From NCBI GenBank assembly GCA_041650805.1, contig JBAZKM010000002.1, positions 170,066 to 234,065 of the forward strand: 64,000 nucleotides of DNA, read 5' to 3'. Below the pieces are notes generated by a model. It worked only from the letters and a program-made list of their open reading frames with translations, did no database searches and was not told the DNA's origin. The DNA comes from Candidatus Omnitrophota bacterium. Its GTDB lineage: Bacteria; Omnitrophota; Gorgyraeia; 2-01-FULL-45-10. The first letter of the stretch is position 1; each line of letters opens with the position of its first letter. Made by a program: the position numbers and the translations under genes. Shown one piece after another: positions 32,399 through 41,601 of this stretch.

Positions 32399-33517
32399 TC
32401 AACGCCGCCGATCTGCCGTGTTCCAGATGCCGGGATATTTCGTAAAGGACGCGACAAAGGCGCCGACCACCTTGGGGTCAAAATGGGTGGCTGAGCCGTC
32501 CCTTATCTCGGAAAAGGCGCTGTCCGGCGAATGTCTCTCATGATACGGCCTCTTTGTGGTGAGGGCGTCGAAGATATCGGCTACGGCTATGATCCTCCCC
32601 GCCAGGGATATCCCGTTACCTTTGAGCCCTGCCGGGTATCCCTTGCCGTCGAAACGCTCGTGGTGTTCCAGTATCCCCCTTATTATCTTGCCGGAATTAT
32701 ATATCCCCTCCACTATCTTGGCGCCGATCGCCGGGTGGCGGTGCATCTGGTCCTTTTCGTATCCGAGCAGCTTTGCCGGCTTGGAGAGGATGCTCTCTTT
32801 TATGCCTATCTTTCCCACGTCGTGCAGGAGGCTCGAGAGCCGCAGGTTCTCCAGCGCCTCTCCCTCTATACGCATCTCTTTGGCTATAGCGACGGCATAC
32901 TCCATCACCCGTTCGGAGTGGCCGCTGGTGTATTTATCTTTGGCATCGATGGCCCTGGTCAGCGACGCGACCGTGCCTATAAAGGCCTCTTTCAGCTTTT
33001 CATAGAGACGCGCGTTTATGAGGGCGGCCGCAATATAACTGGAGAGGGCCAGGAGAAGCTTCTGGTCCTTCCCGGTGAAGAGATGGCCGGGCCTTTTTTT
33101 GTTGCTGACGATAAGCGCGCCGACTACCACGTCGTCCTTCTTCAGCGGGACCGCCAGGAAGGACTTAAGAGGGAGCCGCTCCCTGAAGAACGGCAGGTTC
33201 TTCTTCCTGAAGAGGGCGTTATTATGCACGTCGTTGACTATTATGGGGCTCGCCTTCTTAATGAGCTGGTTATTTATCACTTCCCAGCTCCCCAGTATCT
33301 TTATATTCGCCACCTCATCGCTGCTGAACCCTCTCGCCTTATGCAGCAGGAGATGGCCCGATTCGTCATCCACCAGGAATAATGACGCATGGTCCGACCT
33401 GAGGGCCTTCGCCGATTCTCTGAGGACGTGTTCGCTCACGGTCTCCAGGTCGAGCGATGAACTTATCGCCCTGCTCACCTCCAACAGTATATTAGCCGCT
33501 TCGTAGCTTTTACGCAT
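32399..33517 (-). CDS. GAF and HD-GYP domain c-di-GMP phosphodiesterase
   Basis: 372 residues. An N-terminal GAF domain (LEVSRAISSSLDLETVSEHV to about 165) precedes a complete HD-GYP domain: HSERVMEYA, LLHDVGKIGI, HPAIGAKIVEG, ILEHHERFDGKGYP and VADIFDALTTKRPY. The HD pair and GYP motif are intact, so hydrolysis of cyclic di-GMP is expected, gated by whatever the GAF domain binds. No membrane segment. Last gene of a signalling operon, 15 bp after the SpoIIE-type phosphatase, which suggests the two share one input. Confidence 0.9.
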   Translation of the reverse strand: MRKSYEAANILLEVSRAISSSLDLETVSEHVLRESAKALRSDHASLFLVDDESGHLLLHKARGFSSDEVANIKILGSWEVINNQLIKKASPIIVNDVHNNALFRKKNLPFFRERLPLKSFLAVPLKKDDVVVGALIVSNKKRPGHLFTGKDQKLLLALSSYIAAALINARLYEKLKEAFIGTVASLTRAIDAKDKYTSGHSERVMEYAVAIAKEMRIEGEALENLRLSSLLHDVGKIGIKESILSKPAKLLGYEKDQMHRHPAIGAKIVEGIYNSGKIIRGILEHHERFDGKGYPAGLKGNGISLAGRIIAVADIFDALTTKRPYHERHSPDSAFSEIRDGSATHFDPKVVGAFVASFTKYPGIWNTADRRR

Positions 33518-33532
33518 ATGTCTCCCGTGTGG

Positions 33533-35461
33533 TCATTCGGCCTCTCCTATCTTTATGACTATGAGCGTCATGTCGTCATGCTGCGTGGACCTGGGTTCGA
33601 ATTTTCTCACATCCTTCTCGATGGCATTCAATACATCTTTCGGAGAAGAGAAACGTTTCGCCTCGATCACCGCCGCCAGCCGCTCGCTCCCGTACATATC
33701 GTGTTTGGCGTTCATGGCCTCGGTGATACCGTCGGTATACAATACCAGGAGATCTCCCTTCTTAAAACTTATCTCTCCGCCGGAGTATACGTTTTCCATA
33801 AGCCCGAGCGGCGCCCCTTCCGAGACATCGAGGAATTGCGTCTTTCCCGTTTCTCCCACATACGCTATCGGGAGATGGCCGCCGTTAGCGTACTTCAACT
33901 TCTTGCGGTCTATGTCGAATATGAGGTAGCACATGGTGACGAAGAGATTGGACGCCGACTCCTTCACCAATACCGAATTCAGGCTGGTCAGCACATCTTT
34001 GGGCTCGCTCTTCGTGACGGCAAAAAATTTGAACTTTCCCGTGACCATGGCCATGAACAGGCTTGCCGGGATACCTTTGCCCGATACGTCCCCTACCATG
34101 ACCCCTATCTCCCTCTTACCGAAATCTACAAAATCGTACAGGTCTCCCCCTACCTTGCGGGCCGTGAACATGGAGGAGGCGATCTCTATGCCGTCGGCGG
34201 CAGGCACGGACTTGGGGAGAAAGCTCTCCTGGATCTTCTTGGCGATATCGAGCTCGTTCTCCAGGAGAAGCCGCTTCTTCCATTCATTGATGTATTTATA
34301 GATAGTGAGGAAGAGGTAAAGGAGCGCCATCAAAAGTATGGGGTAGAATATGTCTATCCACAGGCCTGACAGGTCGAATACCAGCATCCCGGCGAAGATC
34401 AGGGTAAGTATCGTGGCGGCCAGGACGATAAGGCCCTTCACCGGTTTCGTCCTCAGGGTGACGGCGGTTATAAGGAGGCCGAGGAAGACCAGGACCGCGA
34501 CATTGCCTTCCCTGGAAAGGCGCGTGATGAAACGCCTGCTGATAAGCGAATTGAATACCTCGGCGTGAATGCCCACCCCGGGGTAGAGCGTCTCGAACGG
34601 GTTGGGGTGCAGGTCCACCGTCCCCGCCGCAGTCAACCCGACAACGCAAAGTTTGTCCTTGAAGACGCCCAGGTCCAGTATGGGCTTCTGGCCCGTAATG
34701 CCTGCCAGATACGATTGCAGCACGTCGACATATGAATAGTGTTTGTATACCTTCCCCCATCTTCCGGAGAAGTTTATTATCATGTTCGAGCGGTCGTCGA
34801 GCGGTATCTTCATCTCCGGCCCGCAGAGTATATATTTACCGGGGAGTATCTTTATATCTTTTTGCTGTATGCCGAGGTAATCACATCCTGCCAGGAATGA
34901 TATGTAGGGATAAAAACCGTTCTTGTACTTGACGTAGAGCGGTATCCTCCTGAACTTACCGTCTATGTCAGGCGCTATATTTATCTGCCCTTCGCCGCGC
35001 ACATGCACCCTCAGGTTCTCCAACGTCTTGGCGGTATACCCTGAGGCCGAAAAGATATCACCGGCCTTCTTCGTATCGATATCGAGGACCAGGGGGAGAT
35101 AGACGTTCCCGGCCTCTCTCATGGCGTCGGCCAGTTCTTTGTCGTTTTCGTGGGGCTCGCTGAAGAAGATATCGAATATCACCGATTTCGCGCCGGCAGA
35201 CGATAGCGCCTTGATGAGGAGGGCATGGTAACTGCGGTCAAAAGGAAAACGGCCGATCTTTGCGATCGTGTCTTCGCCTATATCCACCATCACCACCTTA
35301 TCGGTGGTGGATACACCGGGCCTTAATAAAAATCTGAAATCGAGCGTTTCGAGCTCATAGTTGTCGAGGAGACGCAGGTAGGAGATGAGGATCACCGTGG
35401 CCGCTATAAGCGGGAGAATGACCAGGTAGAAGATCAGCTTGGAACGACGGGAGGAGGCCAT
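33533..35461 (-). CDS. CHASE2 sensor / SpoIIE-type PP2C phosphatase
   Basis: 642 residues. After one N-terminal helix, an extracytoplasmic CHASE2 domain (DFRFLLRPGVSTTDKVVMVDIGEDT, AKSVIFDIFFSEPHENDKELADAM) extends to about residue 300. Three transmembrane helices (about 312-395) and a coiled linker lead to a PP2C SpoIIE domain (GGDLYDFVDFGKREIGVMVGDVSGKGIPASLFMA, YANGGHLP, LVLYTDGITEAMN, HDDMTLIVIK). Such proteins dephosphorylate anti-sigma antagonists of STAS type. A STAS gene and an RsbW-like kinase gene lie 2.3-3 kb upstream, so it is probably the switch phosphatase of that module. Confidence 0.9.
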   Translation of the reverse strand: MASSRRSKLIFYLVILPLIAATVILISYLRLLDNYELETLDFRFLLRPGVSTTDKVVMVDIGEDTIAKIGRFPFDRSYHALLIKALSSAGAKSVIFDIFFSEPHENDKELADAMREAGNVYLPLVLDIDTKKAGDIFSASGYTAKTLENLRVHVRGEGQINIAPDIDGKFRRIPLYVKYKNGFYPYISFLAGCDYLGIQQKDIKILPGKYILCGPEMKIPLDDRSNMIINFSGRWGKVYKHYSYVDVLQSYLAGITGQKPILDLGVFKDKLCVVGLTAAGTVDLHPNPFETLYPGVGIHAEVFNSLISRRFITRLSREGNVAVLVFLGLLITAVTLRTKPVKGLIVLAATILTLIFAGMLVFDLSGLWIDIFYPILLMALLYLFLTIYKYINEWKKRLLLENELDIAKKIQESFLPKSVPAADGIEIASSMFTARKVGGDLYDFVDFGKREIGVMVGDVSGKGIPASLFMAMVTGKFKFFAVTKSEPKDVLTSLNSVLVKESASNLFVTMCYLIFDIDRKKLKYANGGHLPIAYVGETGKTQFLDVSEGAPLGLMENVYSGGEISFKKGDLLVLYTDGITEAMNAKHDMYGSERLAAVIEAKRFSSPKDVLNAIEKDVRKFEPRSTQHDDMTLIVIKIGEAE

Positions 35462-35482
35462 CGCGGAAGAGGCGCTTAACCG

Positions 35483-36103
35483 TTACTTCCCCTTCATCAG
35501 GAGTTTCCACGGATGCTTCTTGATGTCCTCGCTGAACTCTTTGAAATTGACCGAGGTCTGCTCGAGATTTACCGCGATACTGTCTATCCTGGAACGGTTA
35601 TCCGCGACCACCCCGGTGACGTTTTCGGCAAGCTTCTTGACCTCGACGAGCGTCTTGTCCAGGTTCTCGGCGATAACATCCGCCTTCTTCATCAGTTTTC
35701 TCATCTCGACCGGGTCCTCGCTCGCCAGTATAGCCCCGGGGCCCGCGAACGGCTTGTCGGCGGAACCGGGCGTCAGGCCTATATAGGCGTCCCCTATGAA
35801 ACCGGACGTGGAGATGAACGCCAGAGAGTCCTCGTGGAGTTTCGCCTTGCTGTCGATCGCGAGCACCAGCTCCACTTTCGTATCGGGGGCGTAGTTGAAC
35901 TTTATCTTCTCCACCCTGCCGACCTCTATGCCGGAAAGTTTGACTATGGAATCCAGTTTTACACCTTCGGCATAATTAAAATACGTGGTGACCCTGTACG
36001 GCTTCCCGCCGAAGTCGGTCGTCTTCACCCAGAAGACCACCGCCGCCGCCACTGCTATCGTCACGACAAGACCGGTCTTCACTTCATTGTTTATTATCTT
36101 CAT
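35483..36103 (-). CDS. mlaD: MlaD/MCE-family lipid-transport protein
   Basis: 206 residues. One N-terminal anchor (VKTGLVVTIAVAAAVVFWV), an MCE domain (YRVTTYFNYAEGVKLDSIVKLSGIEVGRVEKI, ending STSGFIGDAYIGLTPGS) and a helical tail. MCE rings carry phospholipids between inner and outer membranes. I take the ATG 7 nt after GGGAG; the in-frame ATG at 36121 overlaps the upstream stop but has no Shine-Dalgarno. Third gene after mlaE and mlaF homologues. Confidence 0.88.
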   Translation of the reverse strand: MKIINNEVKTGLVVTIAVAAAVVFWVKTTDFGGKPYRVTTYFNYAEGVKLDSIVKLSGIEVGRVEKIKFNYAPDTKVELVLAIDSKAKLHEDSLAFISTSGFIGDAYIGLTPGSADKPFAGPGAILASEDPVEMRKLMKKADVIAENLDKTLVEVKKLAENVTGVVADNRSRIDSIAVNLEQTSVNFKEFSEDIKKHPWKLLMKGK

Positions 36104-36117
36104 GCGTGATCTCCCTT

Positions 36118-36945
36118 TCATTGGTTCATGCGCTGACCGAGCAGGTGCTCGAGATAATCGTCTTTCTGCTGGAAAAATTTTATAGGCCCGTCGGGGCTTC
36201 CGGAAACGAACTGTTGGACCATGCTGTTCTTGCTCTTCCTGATCTCGTCCGGGGTCCCCACCTCGAGGACCTTCCCCTCGTACAGCATAGCGACCCTGTC
36301 GGCTATGGAGAAGACGCTCTTCATGTCATGCGTCACGACGATGCTCGTTATGGACAGCTTCTGGGAAAGGTCGAGTATCAATTTATCTATGACCCCCGCC
36401 ACGATCGGGTCGAGCCCTGCCGTCGGCTCGTCATAAAAGACGATCTCCGGGTCCATGACTATAGCGCGCGCCAACCCCACCCTTTTCCGCATTCCGCCCG
36501 ACAGCTGGCTGGGCATCAGGTCCTCGAATCCCCTTAAACCGACGAGCTCCAGCTTCATCTTGACGACGATGTCTATGACGTTCTTATCGAGCCTGGTGTG
36601 CTCCCTCAGGGGAAGGCTCACATTATCGCCGACGGTCATGGAGTCGAAGAGCGCCGAGGACTGGAAGCTCATACCTATGCGCTTTTTCAGCTTATCCATC
36701 TCGTCTTCGGAAACGGCCGTTATATCCTTTCCGAGGAGATTTATCTTTCCCGAGTCGGGCTTCAGGGCCCCTATGAGATGGCGCAGGAAGGTGCTCTTGC
36801 CGCATCCCGAACCGCCCATGATGACGAATGTCTCGCCCTTATATATCTCGAGGGAGAGGCCGTCCAGGATAGTCCGTTCGCCGAACTTCTTCACCACATT
36901 ATCTGATCTTATGACAACTTCCCGTTCCATAACACCCCGGCTCAT
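36118..36945 (-). CDS. mlaF: MlaF-like ABC transporter ATP-binding protein
   Basis: 275 residues. Walker A GGSGCGKST, signature LSGGMRKRV, Walker B IVFYDEPTAGLD and switch THD are all intact. The C-terminal extension after VGTPDEIRKSK is like MlaF/Ttg2A. It drives the MlaE permease encoded directly upstream (ATGA overlap). A start at the second methionine (MEREVVIRS) is equally possible. Confidence 0.92.
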   Translation of the reverse strand: MSRGVMEREVVIRSDNVVKKFGERTILDGLSLEIYKGETFVIMGGSGCGKSTFLRHLIGALKPDSGKINLLGKDITAVSEDEMDKLKKRIGMSFQSSALFDSMTVGDNVSLPLREHTRLDKNVIDIVVKMKLELVGLRGFEDLMPSQLSGGMRKRVGLARAIVMDPEIVFYDEPTAGLDPIVAGVIDKLILDLSQKLSITSIVVTHDMKSVFSIADRVAMLYEGKVLEVGTPDEIRKSKNSMVQQFVSGSPDGPIKFFQQKDDYLEHLLGQRMNQ

Positions 36946-37736
36946 TTATTCATAAAGTAAAAAAGGCCTGTCAATACACAATCGAAGAGTATTATCAGGA
37001 TGAAGCTCGTGACGACGCTTAAAGTGGTCGCCTTGCCGACGCCTTCGGCGCCGCCCTTGGTGTTCAACCCCATGTAGCAGCCTATCATAGATATGGTCAC
37101 CCCGAAGACGACGCTCTTTATGAGCCCCGTCCAGACGTCTTTCCACGCCATGAACTGGAACGAGAACGTGAGATACCTGTACGGATCGAGACGGAGGTTA
37201 AAGACGCCTACCAGGAAACCGCCGAAGATGCCTGTCATGTCCGCGAGGACCGTAAGGCACGGGAGCATCACTATAAGCGCGAGGAACCTGGGGACGACCA
37301 GGAACCTTATGGGATTGAGCGCCATGGTGTCGAGCGCCTCTATCTGCTCGGTGACTTTCATCGTGCCGAGCTCAGCCGCGATCGCGGCGCCGACCCTTCC
37401 GGCCACGACCAATGCCGTAAGGACGGGCCCCAGCTCACGCGCCATGCCGACGCTCACCATGGGGGCAACGAATATATTGGCGCCGAACCTGGTCAGCTGA
37501 TAAGCGCTCTGCATGGCTATGACTATGCCGGTAAAGAACGAGACGAAGAAGGCTATGATGAACGAATCGACCCCTGCAAATACCATCTGGCTGAATATGC
37601 CTTCGCGCTTGGTGAATTTCTTTCTGAACGGCCCGACAATGATCCAGTACAGCGTCTCGAAGAGCAGCTTAAGCACCTCCCGCGACTGCCTCACCACTCC
37701 CAGGATCGTCTTCCCTATCCGTTCAAAAAAATCCAT
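36942..37736 (-). CDS. mlaE: MlaE-like ABC transporter permease
   Basis: 264 residues, five or six hydrophobic helices. Family motifs FVSFFTGIVIAMQSAYQLTRFGA, RELGPVLTALVVAGRVGAAIAAELGTM, EQIEALDTMALNPIRFLVVPR and the terminal GCYMGLNTKGGAEGVG. Forms the membrane core of the retrograde or anterograde phospholipid transporter with MlaF and MlaD. Confidence 0.93.
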   Translation of the reverse strand: MDFFERIGKTILGVVRQSREVLKLLFETLYWIIVGPFRKKFTKREGIFSQMVFAGVDSFIIAFFVSFFTGIVIAMQSAYQLTRFGANIFVAPMVSVGMARELGPVLTALVVAGRVGAAIAAELGTMKVTEQIEALDTMALNPIRFLVVPRFLALIVMLPCLTVLADMTGIFGGFLVGVFNLRLDPYRYLTFSFQFMAWKDVWTGLIKSVVFGVTISMIGCYMGLNTKGGAEGVGKATTLSVVTSFILIILFDCVLTGLFYFMNK

Positions 37737-37764
37737 CGCTCCCCCGTTTATTCAGGCAGGCCTG

Positions 37765-38100
37765 TCAGACAAAATTCGAGACGGCTTCGTTCTCGTCGGC
37801 CTTTATATCGAAAAGTTTGTCGAGCTTGGTTATCTCGAAAAGGCTCTTTACTTTGGAGGAGAGGTTGGAGAGGCGTATCTTGCCTCCGTACGCCCTCATG
37901 TTCTTCAGTATCTCCACCAGAGTGGCAAGGCCGGATGAATCGACGTATGTCACCTTGGAAAAATTGACCACGATCTTGAGCTCTTTCTTGGCTATCAATT
38001 TATCGAATGTCTTCTTGATATCCGGCGAGGTATTTATGTCAACTTCACCGGTCACCTGGCAGACCGTCATCCCGTTCTTGCTCTCCACCTTTATCGGCAT
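37765..38100 (-). CDS. STAS-domain protein (anti-sigma antagonist or MlaB-like)
   Basis: 111 residues, a single STAS domain: VCQVTGEVDINTSPDIKKTF, then VTYVDSSGLATLVEILKN with the phosphorylatable Ser in DSSG, then LFEITKLDKLF. It resembles SpoIIAA/RsbV proteins, which bind an RsbW-type kinase when unphosphorylated. It also sits directly before mlaE, where Mla systems often carry the STAS protein MlaB. Both readings are possible; the intact DSSG and the kinase gene next door favour partner switching. Confidence 0.88.
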   Translation of the reverse strand: MPIKVESKNGMTVCQVTGEVDINTSPDIKKTFDKLIAKKELKIVVNFSKVTYVDSSGLATLVEILKNMRAYGGKIRLSNLSSKVKSLFEITKLDKLFDIKADENEAVSNFV

Positions 38101-38137
38101 ATCTCAATCTCCTTCCGTTCTTATCCCCGGTCCGTGC

Positions 38138-38575
38138 TCACAGGTATTTTACCATCTTTATCTTGTTCCCGGTATCGTTATATTCCACCAGATCCATAAG
38201 TTTCTTTATGAGGAATACCCCCCTGCCGGAGTTCTTCATTATATTGTCGTCCGCCGTAGGGTCGGCGACATCGCCATGGATAAAACCGCCGCCTTCGTCC
38301 TCCACCTCTACGCTGAGTTTGTCGTCTTTGATCCAGTACGCCACCCGCACGAAACGGCTCTTGTCGCTCCTGTTCCCGTGTACGATGGCATTCCTGACGG
38401 CCTCCTCGACGCATAACCTGATATCGAAGAGGGTATCGCCGTCGACATCCAGCGACGAAAGGGCCTTCAGGACCTTAGAAGATGCCTTTCGTATATACTC
38501 TAAGCTGCTCGGTAGTTTGAGAACTGTTTTTCGCGTTCTATTCTTTAAAAACACCGATTGACCTAAATTTATCAT
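38138..38575 (-). CDS. RsbW-like serine kinase / anti-sigma factor (HATPase)
   Basis: 145 residues with a GHKL ATPase fold: N box FDIRLCVEEAVRNAIVHGN, G1 box VEVEDEGGGF, G2 box NSGRGVFLIKKLMDLVEY. No histidine-kinase phosphoacceptor domain, so it fits the SpoIIAB/RsbW type that phosphorylates STAS proteins and binds a sigma factor. Starts inside the end of accA (38-bp overlap). A shorter form starting at a nearby GTG is possible. Which sigma factor it controls is not evident. Confidence 0.87.
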   Translation of the reverse strand: MINLGQSVFLKNRTRKTVLKLPSSLEYIRKASSKVLKALSSLDVDGDTLFDIRLCVEEAVRNAIVHGNRSDKSRFVRVAYWIKDDKLSVEVEDEGGGFIHGDVADPTADDNIMKNSGRGVFLIKKLMDLVEYNDTGNKIKMVKYL

Positions 38576-39494
38576 ACCTCATATCCAAAAGCTTCTCTTT
38601 AGATATATGCCCCAGGACCGCGAGATCCTTTTTTATAGTGGATTTTATATTATCCGCCGTCTCCTGTGGGCCCCTGTGGGCGCCGCCGAGCGGTTCTTTT
38701 ATTATACCATCAATGATCTTCATTTCAAGCAAATCCTTGGCCGTAAGTTTAAGAGACGCGGCAGCTTCCGGGGATTTCGAACGCTCTTTCCATAATATCG
38801 CGGCGCACCCTTCCGGGGATATGACAGAATAATAAGCGTTCTCCAGCACATAGACCTTATCCCCTATGCCTATGCCGAGGGCTCCCCCCGAGCCGCCTTC
38901 TCCTATCACGAAGACCACGACAGGCGTCTTAAGCGTCGTCATCTCCCTGAGGTTATAGGCGATGGCCTCGGCCTGCCCCCTCTCTTCCGCGCCGATCCCC
39001 GGGTATGCCCCGGGCGTATCTATGAAGACGACTACGGGCAGCGAAAACTTCTCGGCTATATTCATCACCCTCATGGCCTTGCGGTAGCCTTCGGGATTTG
39101 CGCATCCGAAATTCCTCTCAAGGTTCTCCTTGGTGTCCCTGCCCTTCTGGTGGCCTATGACCACGACCTTTTCGCCGTCAACCCTGGCCAGGCCGCATAC
39201 GATCGCTTTGTCGTCGGCGAAATGCCTGTCACCGTGGATCTCCATGAAGTCCGTCATCATCATCTCGATGTAGTCCAGTGTATACGGCCTCTTCGGGTGG
39301 CGCGCCAGCTGGACCCTCTGCCACGGGGTCAGGTTATCGTATATATCTTTTTTGATAGAGGCGAGCTTCTCTTCGAGCCGCTTCACCTCGCCGGTTATAT
39401 CCAGGTCCTCGCGCGCGGTAAATCCCTTGAGCTCATCGATCTTACGCTCCAGCTCTACGATCGGCTTTTCGAAGTCAAGTCCCGGCATAGCCAT
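38538..39494 (-). CDS. accA: Acetyl-CoA carboxylase carboxyltransferase subunit alpha
   Basis: 318 residues, typical length. Motifs include QLARHPKRPYTLDYIEMM, VIGHQKGRDTKENL, NFGCANPEGYRKAMRVM, FIDTPGAYPGIGAEERGQAEAIA and IGEGGSGGALGIG. It transfers the carboxyl group from biotin to acetyl-CoA for fatty acid synthesis, in complex with AccD, which is not in this window. Confidence 0.95.
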   Translation of the reverse strand: MAMPGLDFEKPIVELERKIDELKGFTAREDLDITGEVKRLEEKLASIKKDIYDNLTPWQRVQLARHPKRPYTLDYIEMMMTDFMEIHGDRHFADDKAIVCGLARVDGEKVVVIGHQKGRDTKENLERNFGCANPEGYRKAMRVMNIAEKFSLPVVVFIDTPGAYPGIGAEERGQAEAIAYNLREMTTLKTPVVVFVIGEGGSGGALGIGIGDKVYVLENAYYSVISPEGCAAILWKERSKSPEAAASLKLTAKDLLEMKIIDGIIKEPLGGAHRGPQETADNIKSTIKKDLAVLGHISKEKLLDMRYDKFRSIGVFKE

Positions 39495-39522
39495 CTAAAG
39501 ACGCACCCTGCCTTTCATATCA

Positions 39523-40455
39523 TCAGTCAATGATCAATACTTCAGTACCCGCAGGCACTATGGTGTAGAGCTCCTCGACATCGGAGTTCTTCAGCCTTAC
39601 GCATCCGGCCGTAACCTGTTTTCCTATCGATTGGGGCTCCGTGGTCCCGTGTATCCCGTATCCGGGCTTGGAGATCCCAAGCCACCTTGAACCGAGTATG
39701 TTCTTGGGGTCATCTGCCGGTATCACCGCGCCCGTCGTGTACCACGTGGGTGAAACGATCTTATTTGTTATGGTGAAAGTGCCGGTGGGGGTGGAAAAAT
39801 CCTTTCCCGTCGAAACACCGTATGTCTTCATCACGTTGCCGTCGGCCTTAAGTGTGAGTATGTTCTGGGACTTATCCACGACGATACTGAATTTCAACTT
39901 TGTCACCTTCAGCCTCTTCCCTATCCTGATCGTATTGTCCCGGATACCGTTCGATGTGGCAATGAGCTCGACCGTAGTGCCGAATCTCCTGGCGAGCTTC
40001 GTCAGCGTGTCGCCTTTCTGGACTTCATACAGGAAAGAATCTTCGGTGACGAGCGGCGAGAAGAGTATCCTGATATTCAGGTTATCGAGCGATTCCTGTA
40101 CCTTCGTTATATTGCCCGAATTTGGGAACTTCTCCATTATCTTCTGATATAGCTCTTTCGCCTTTAAGGTGTCGCGCCGCGACTCGTAGATAGCCGCCTC
40201 TTCGAAAAGGGCCGACTCCGCTTCTTTAGAATCGGGGTTCCTGGATACGATCTCTTCGAGCCTGGCTATAGCGCTATCGGTATCGGACTGTGTCGCTACG
40301 GCCTTTGCGGGTCCCGGCGACTCCCCGGTCACCGGCACGATGGCGGCCGGCTTATCCCGGCGGGCGCATGAGGCGATACGCAGCGACAAAAATAAGACGA
40401 CGATCGTCACGATGACGACGCCGCCTATGACCATCATCTTTTTTGGCATATCCAT
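39523..40455 (-). CDS. LysM and L,D-transpeptidase (YkuD) protein with TPR
   Basis: 310 residues. One N-terminal membrane anchor (MMVIGGVVIVTIVVLFLSL), a helical TPR-like stretch (about 60-135), a LysM domain (YEVQKGDTLTKLARRFGTTVELIATSNG) and a YkuD domain with the catalytic HGT...TAGCVRLKNSD. It is predicted to make 3-3 cross-links in peptidoglycan or attach proteins to it, in the periplasm. Next gene upstream is 6 bp away. Confidence 0.9.
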   Translation of the reverse strand: MDMPKKMMVIGGVVIVTIVVLFLSLRIASCARRDKPAAIVPVTGESPGPAKAVATQSDTDSAIARLEEIVSRNPDSKEAESALFEEAAIYESRRDTLKAKELYQKIMEKFPNSGNITKVQESLDNLNIRILFSPLVTEDSFLYEVQKGDTLTKLARRFGTTVELIATSNGIRDNTIRIGKRLKVTKLKFSIVVDKSQNILTLKADGNVMKTYGVSTGKDFSTPTGTFTITNKIVSPTWYTTGAVIPADDPKNILGSRWLGISKPGYGIHGTTEPQSIGKQVTAGCVRLKNSDVEELYTIVPAGTEVLIID

Positions 40456-40461
40456 ATTCCT

Positions 40462-40908
40462 CTATTTATACAGAAGGAGGGAGACGAAGACACCGAGAAA
40501 CATGCCTGCCCACACCTCTACCGGAGTGTGGCCTATGAACTCTTTCAGTTTCGTCTCGTCCATACGTTTTTTCCAGTAAATATCATCGAGCATCTTATTC
40601 AGTATCTCGGCCTGCCTGCCGGCCGAGTGCCTCACCCCCTGGGCGTCGAACAGGACGACTATGGCAAATGTCAGGGCAATGGCAAAGATCGCGGAATCGA
40701 AACCGTAGGTGGTTCCGATAGATGTCGCAAGCGCCGAAGCGCCCGCCGCATGCGCGCTGGGCATACCGCCTGTCCCTACGAACCAGCGGAAATTGAACTT
40801 CTTTTCCCTGATTATGCCGAGGACGACCTTGATGCACTGGGCGGTTATCCAGGCCACAACGCATGTCCAGAAGACATAATTCCTGCCGATCTCTACCATG
40901 TCTATCAT
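40462..40908 (-). CDS. Divergent PAP2 family membrane protein
   Basis: 148 residues with about four hydrophobic segments. It matches the YuiD / DUF212 divergent PAP2 family: FNFRWFVGTGGMPSAHAAGASALATSIG, ALTFAIVVLFDAQGVRHSAGRQAEILN and LKEFIGHTPVEVWAGMFLG. A phosphatase role on lipid-linked phosphates is the usual inference; the substrate is unknown. Has a good promoter 29 bp upstream. Confidence 0.87.
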   Translation of the reverse strand: MIDMVEIGRNYVFWTCVVAWITAQCIKVVLGIIREKKFNFRWFVGTGGMPSAHAAGASALATSIGTTYGFDSAIFAIALTFAIVVLFDAQGVRHSAGRQAEILNKMLDDIYWKKRMDETKLKEFIGHTPVEVWAGMFLGVFVSLLLYK

Positions 40909-40936
40909 ATATGGATATTATGTTATTTAGTTAAAT

Positions 40937-40965
40937 ATTATAATATAGACGGTATTATATTACAA
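40937..40965 (-). promoter_or_regulatory. Promoter of the PAP2-like / L,D-transpeptidase unit
   Basis: TTGTAA (40965-40960), 17-bp spacer, TATAAT (40942-40937). Confidence 0.65.
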
Positions 40966-41031
40966 GGGGATATTAATAAACGGTTCCGGATCGGAGATCC
41001 TTCACGGGAATACCGGTAGGAGCGGCGGCGG

Positions 41032-41601
41032 TTATCCTCTTATAAGGGAGAGCGTCTCGGCGCGCGTCTTCTCGTTCTTCCTGAAGATGCCCCGCACGGC
41101 GCTGGTCACCGTCAGGACGCCGGGTTTCTTCACCCCGCGCATGCTCATGCACAGGTGCTCCGCCTCTATCACCACAAAGACCCCTTTGGGTTTCAATTTA
41201 CGCATTATCGTCTCGGCGATATCGGTCGTAAGCCGTTCCTGGACCTGCAGCCGTTTTGAAAATATGTCCACGACCCTCGCCAATTTGCTCAATCCGGTGA
41301 CCCTGTTATCTTTCGGTATATACGCTACGTGGGCCCGGCCGAAGAACGGGAGGAGGTGGTGTTCACAGATGGAATAGAGCGGTATATCTTTCAAAAGTAT
41401 TATCTCGTCATGGTCTTTTTCGAATACTACCTCCAATTCCTTCTCCGGATCGGCGCCGGAGCCGCCCAGTATCTCTTCGTACATCTCGGCAACCCTCGCC
41501 GGGGTATTCCTGATATCGGGCCTCTTCGGATCCTCTCCCACCGCTATGAGTATCTCCCTCACCGCCTTCTCTATACGCTTTTTATCCATCATATCCCTCA
41601 T
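41032..41601 (-). CDS. folE: GTP cyclohydrolase I
   Basis: 189 residues. Zinc-binding and active-site motifs: SICEHHLLPFFGRAHVAYIP, RLQVQERLT and EAEHLCMSMRGVKKPG. It converts GTP to dihydroneopterin triphosphate for folate synthesis; folC two genes upstream acts in the same pathway. The first ATG overlaps the mnmE stop; the methionine four codons later is better placed behind GAGG. Confidence 0.95.
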   Translation of the reverse strand: MRDMMDKKRIEKAVREILIAVGEDPKRPDIRNTPARVAEMYEEILGGSGADPEKELEVVFEKDHDEIILLKDIPLYSICEHHLLPFFGRAHVAYIPKDNRVTGLSKLARVVDIFSKRLQVQERLTTDIAETIMRKLKPKGVFVVIEAEHLCMSMRGVKKPGVLTVTSAVRGIFRKNEKTRAETLSLIRG

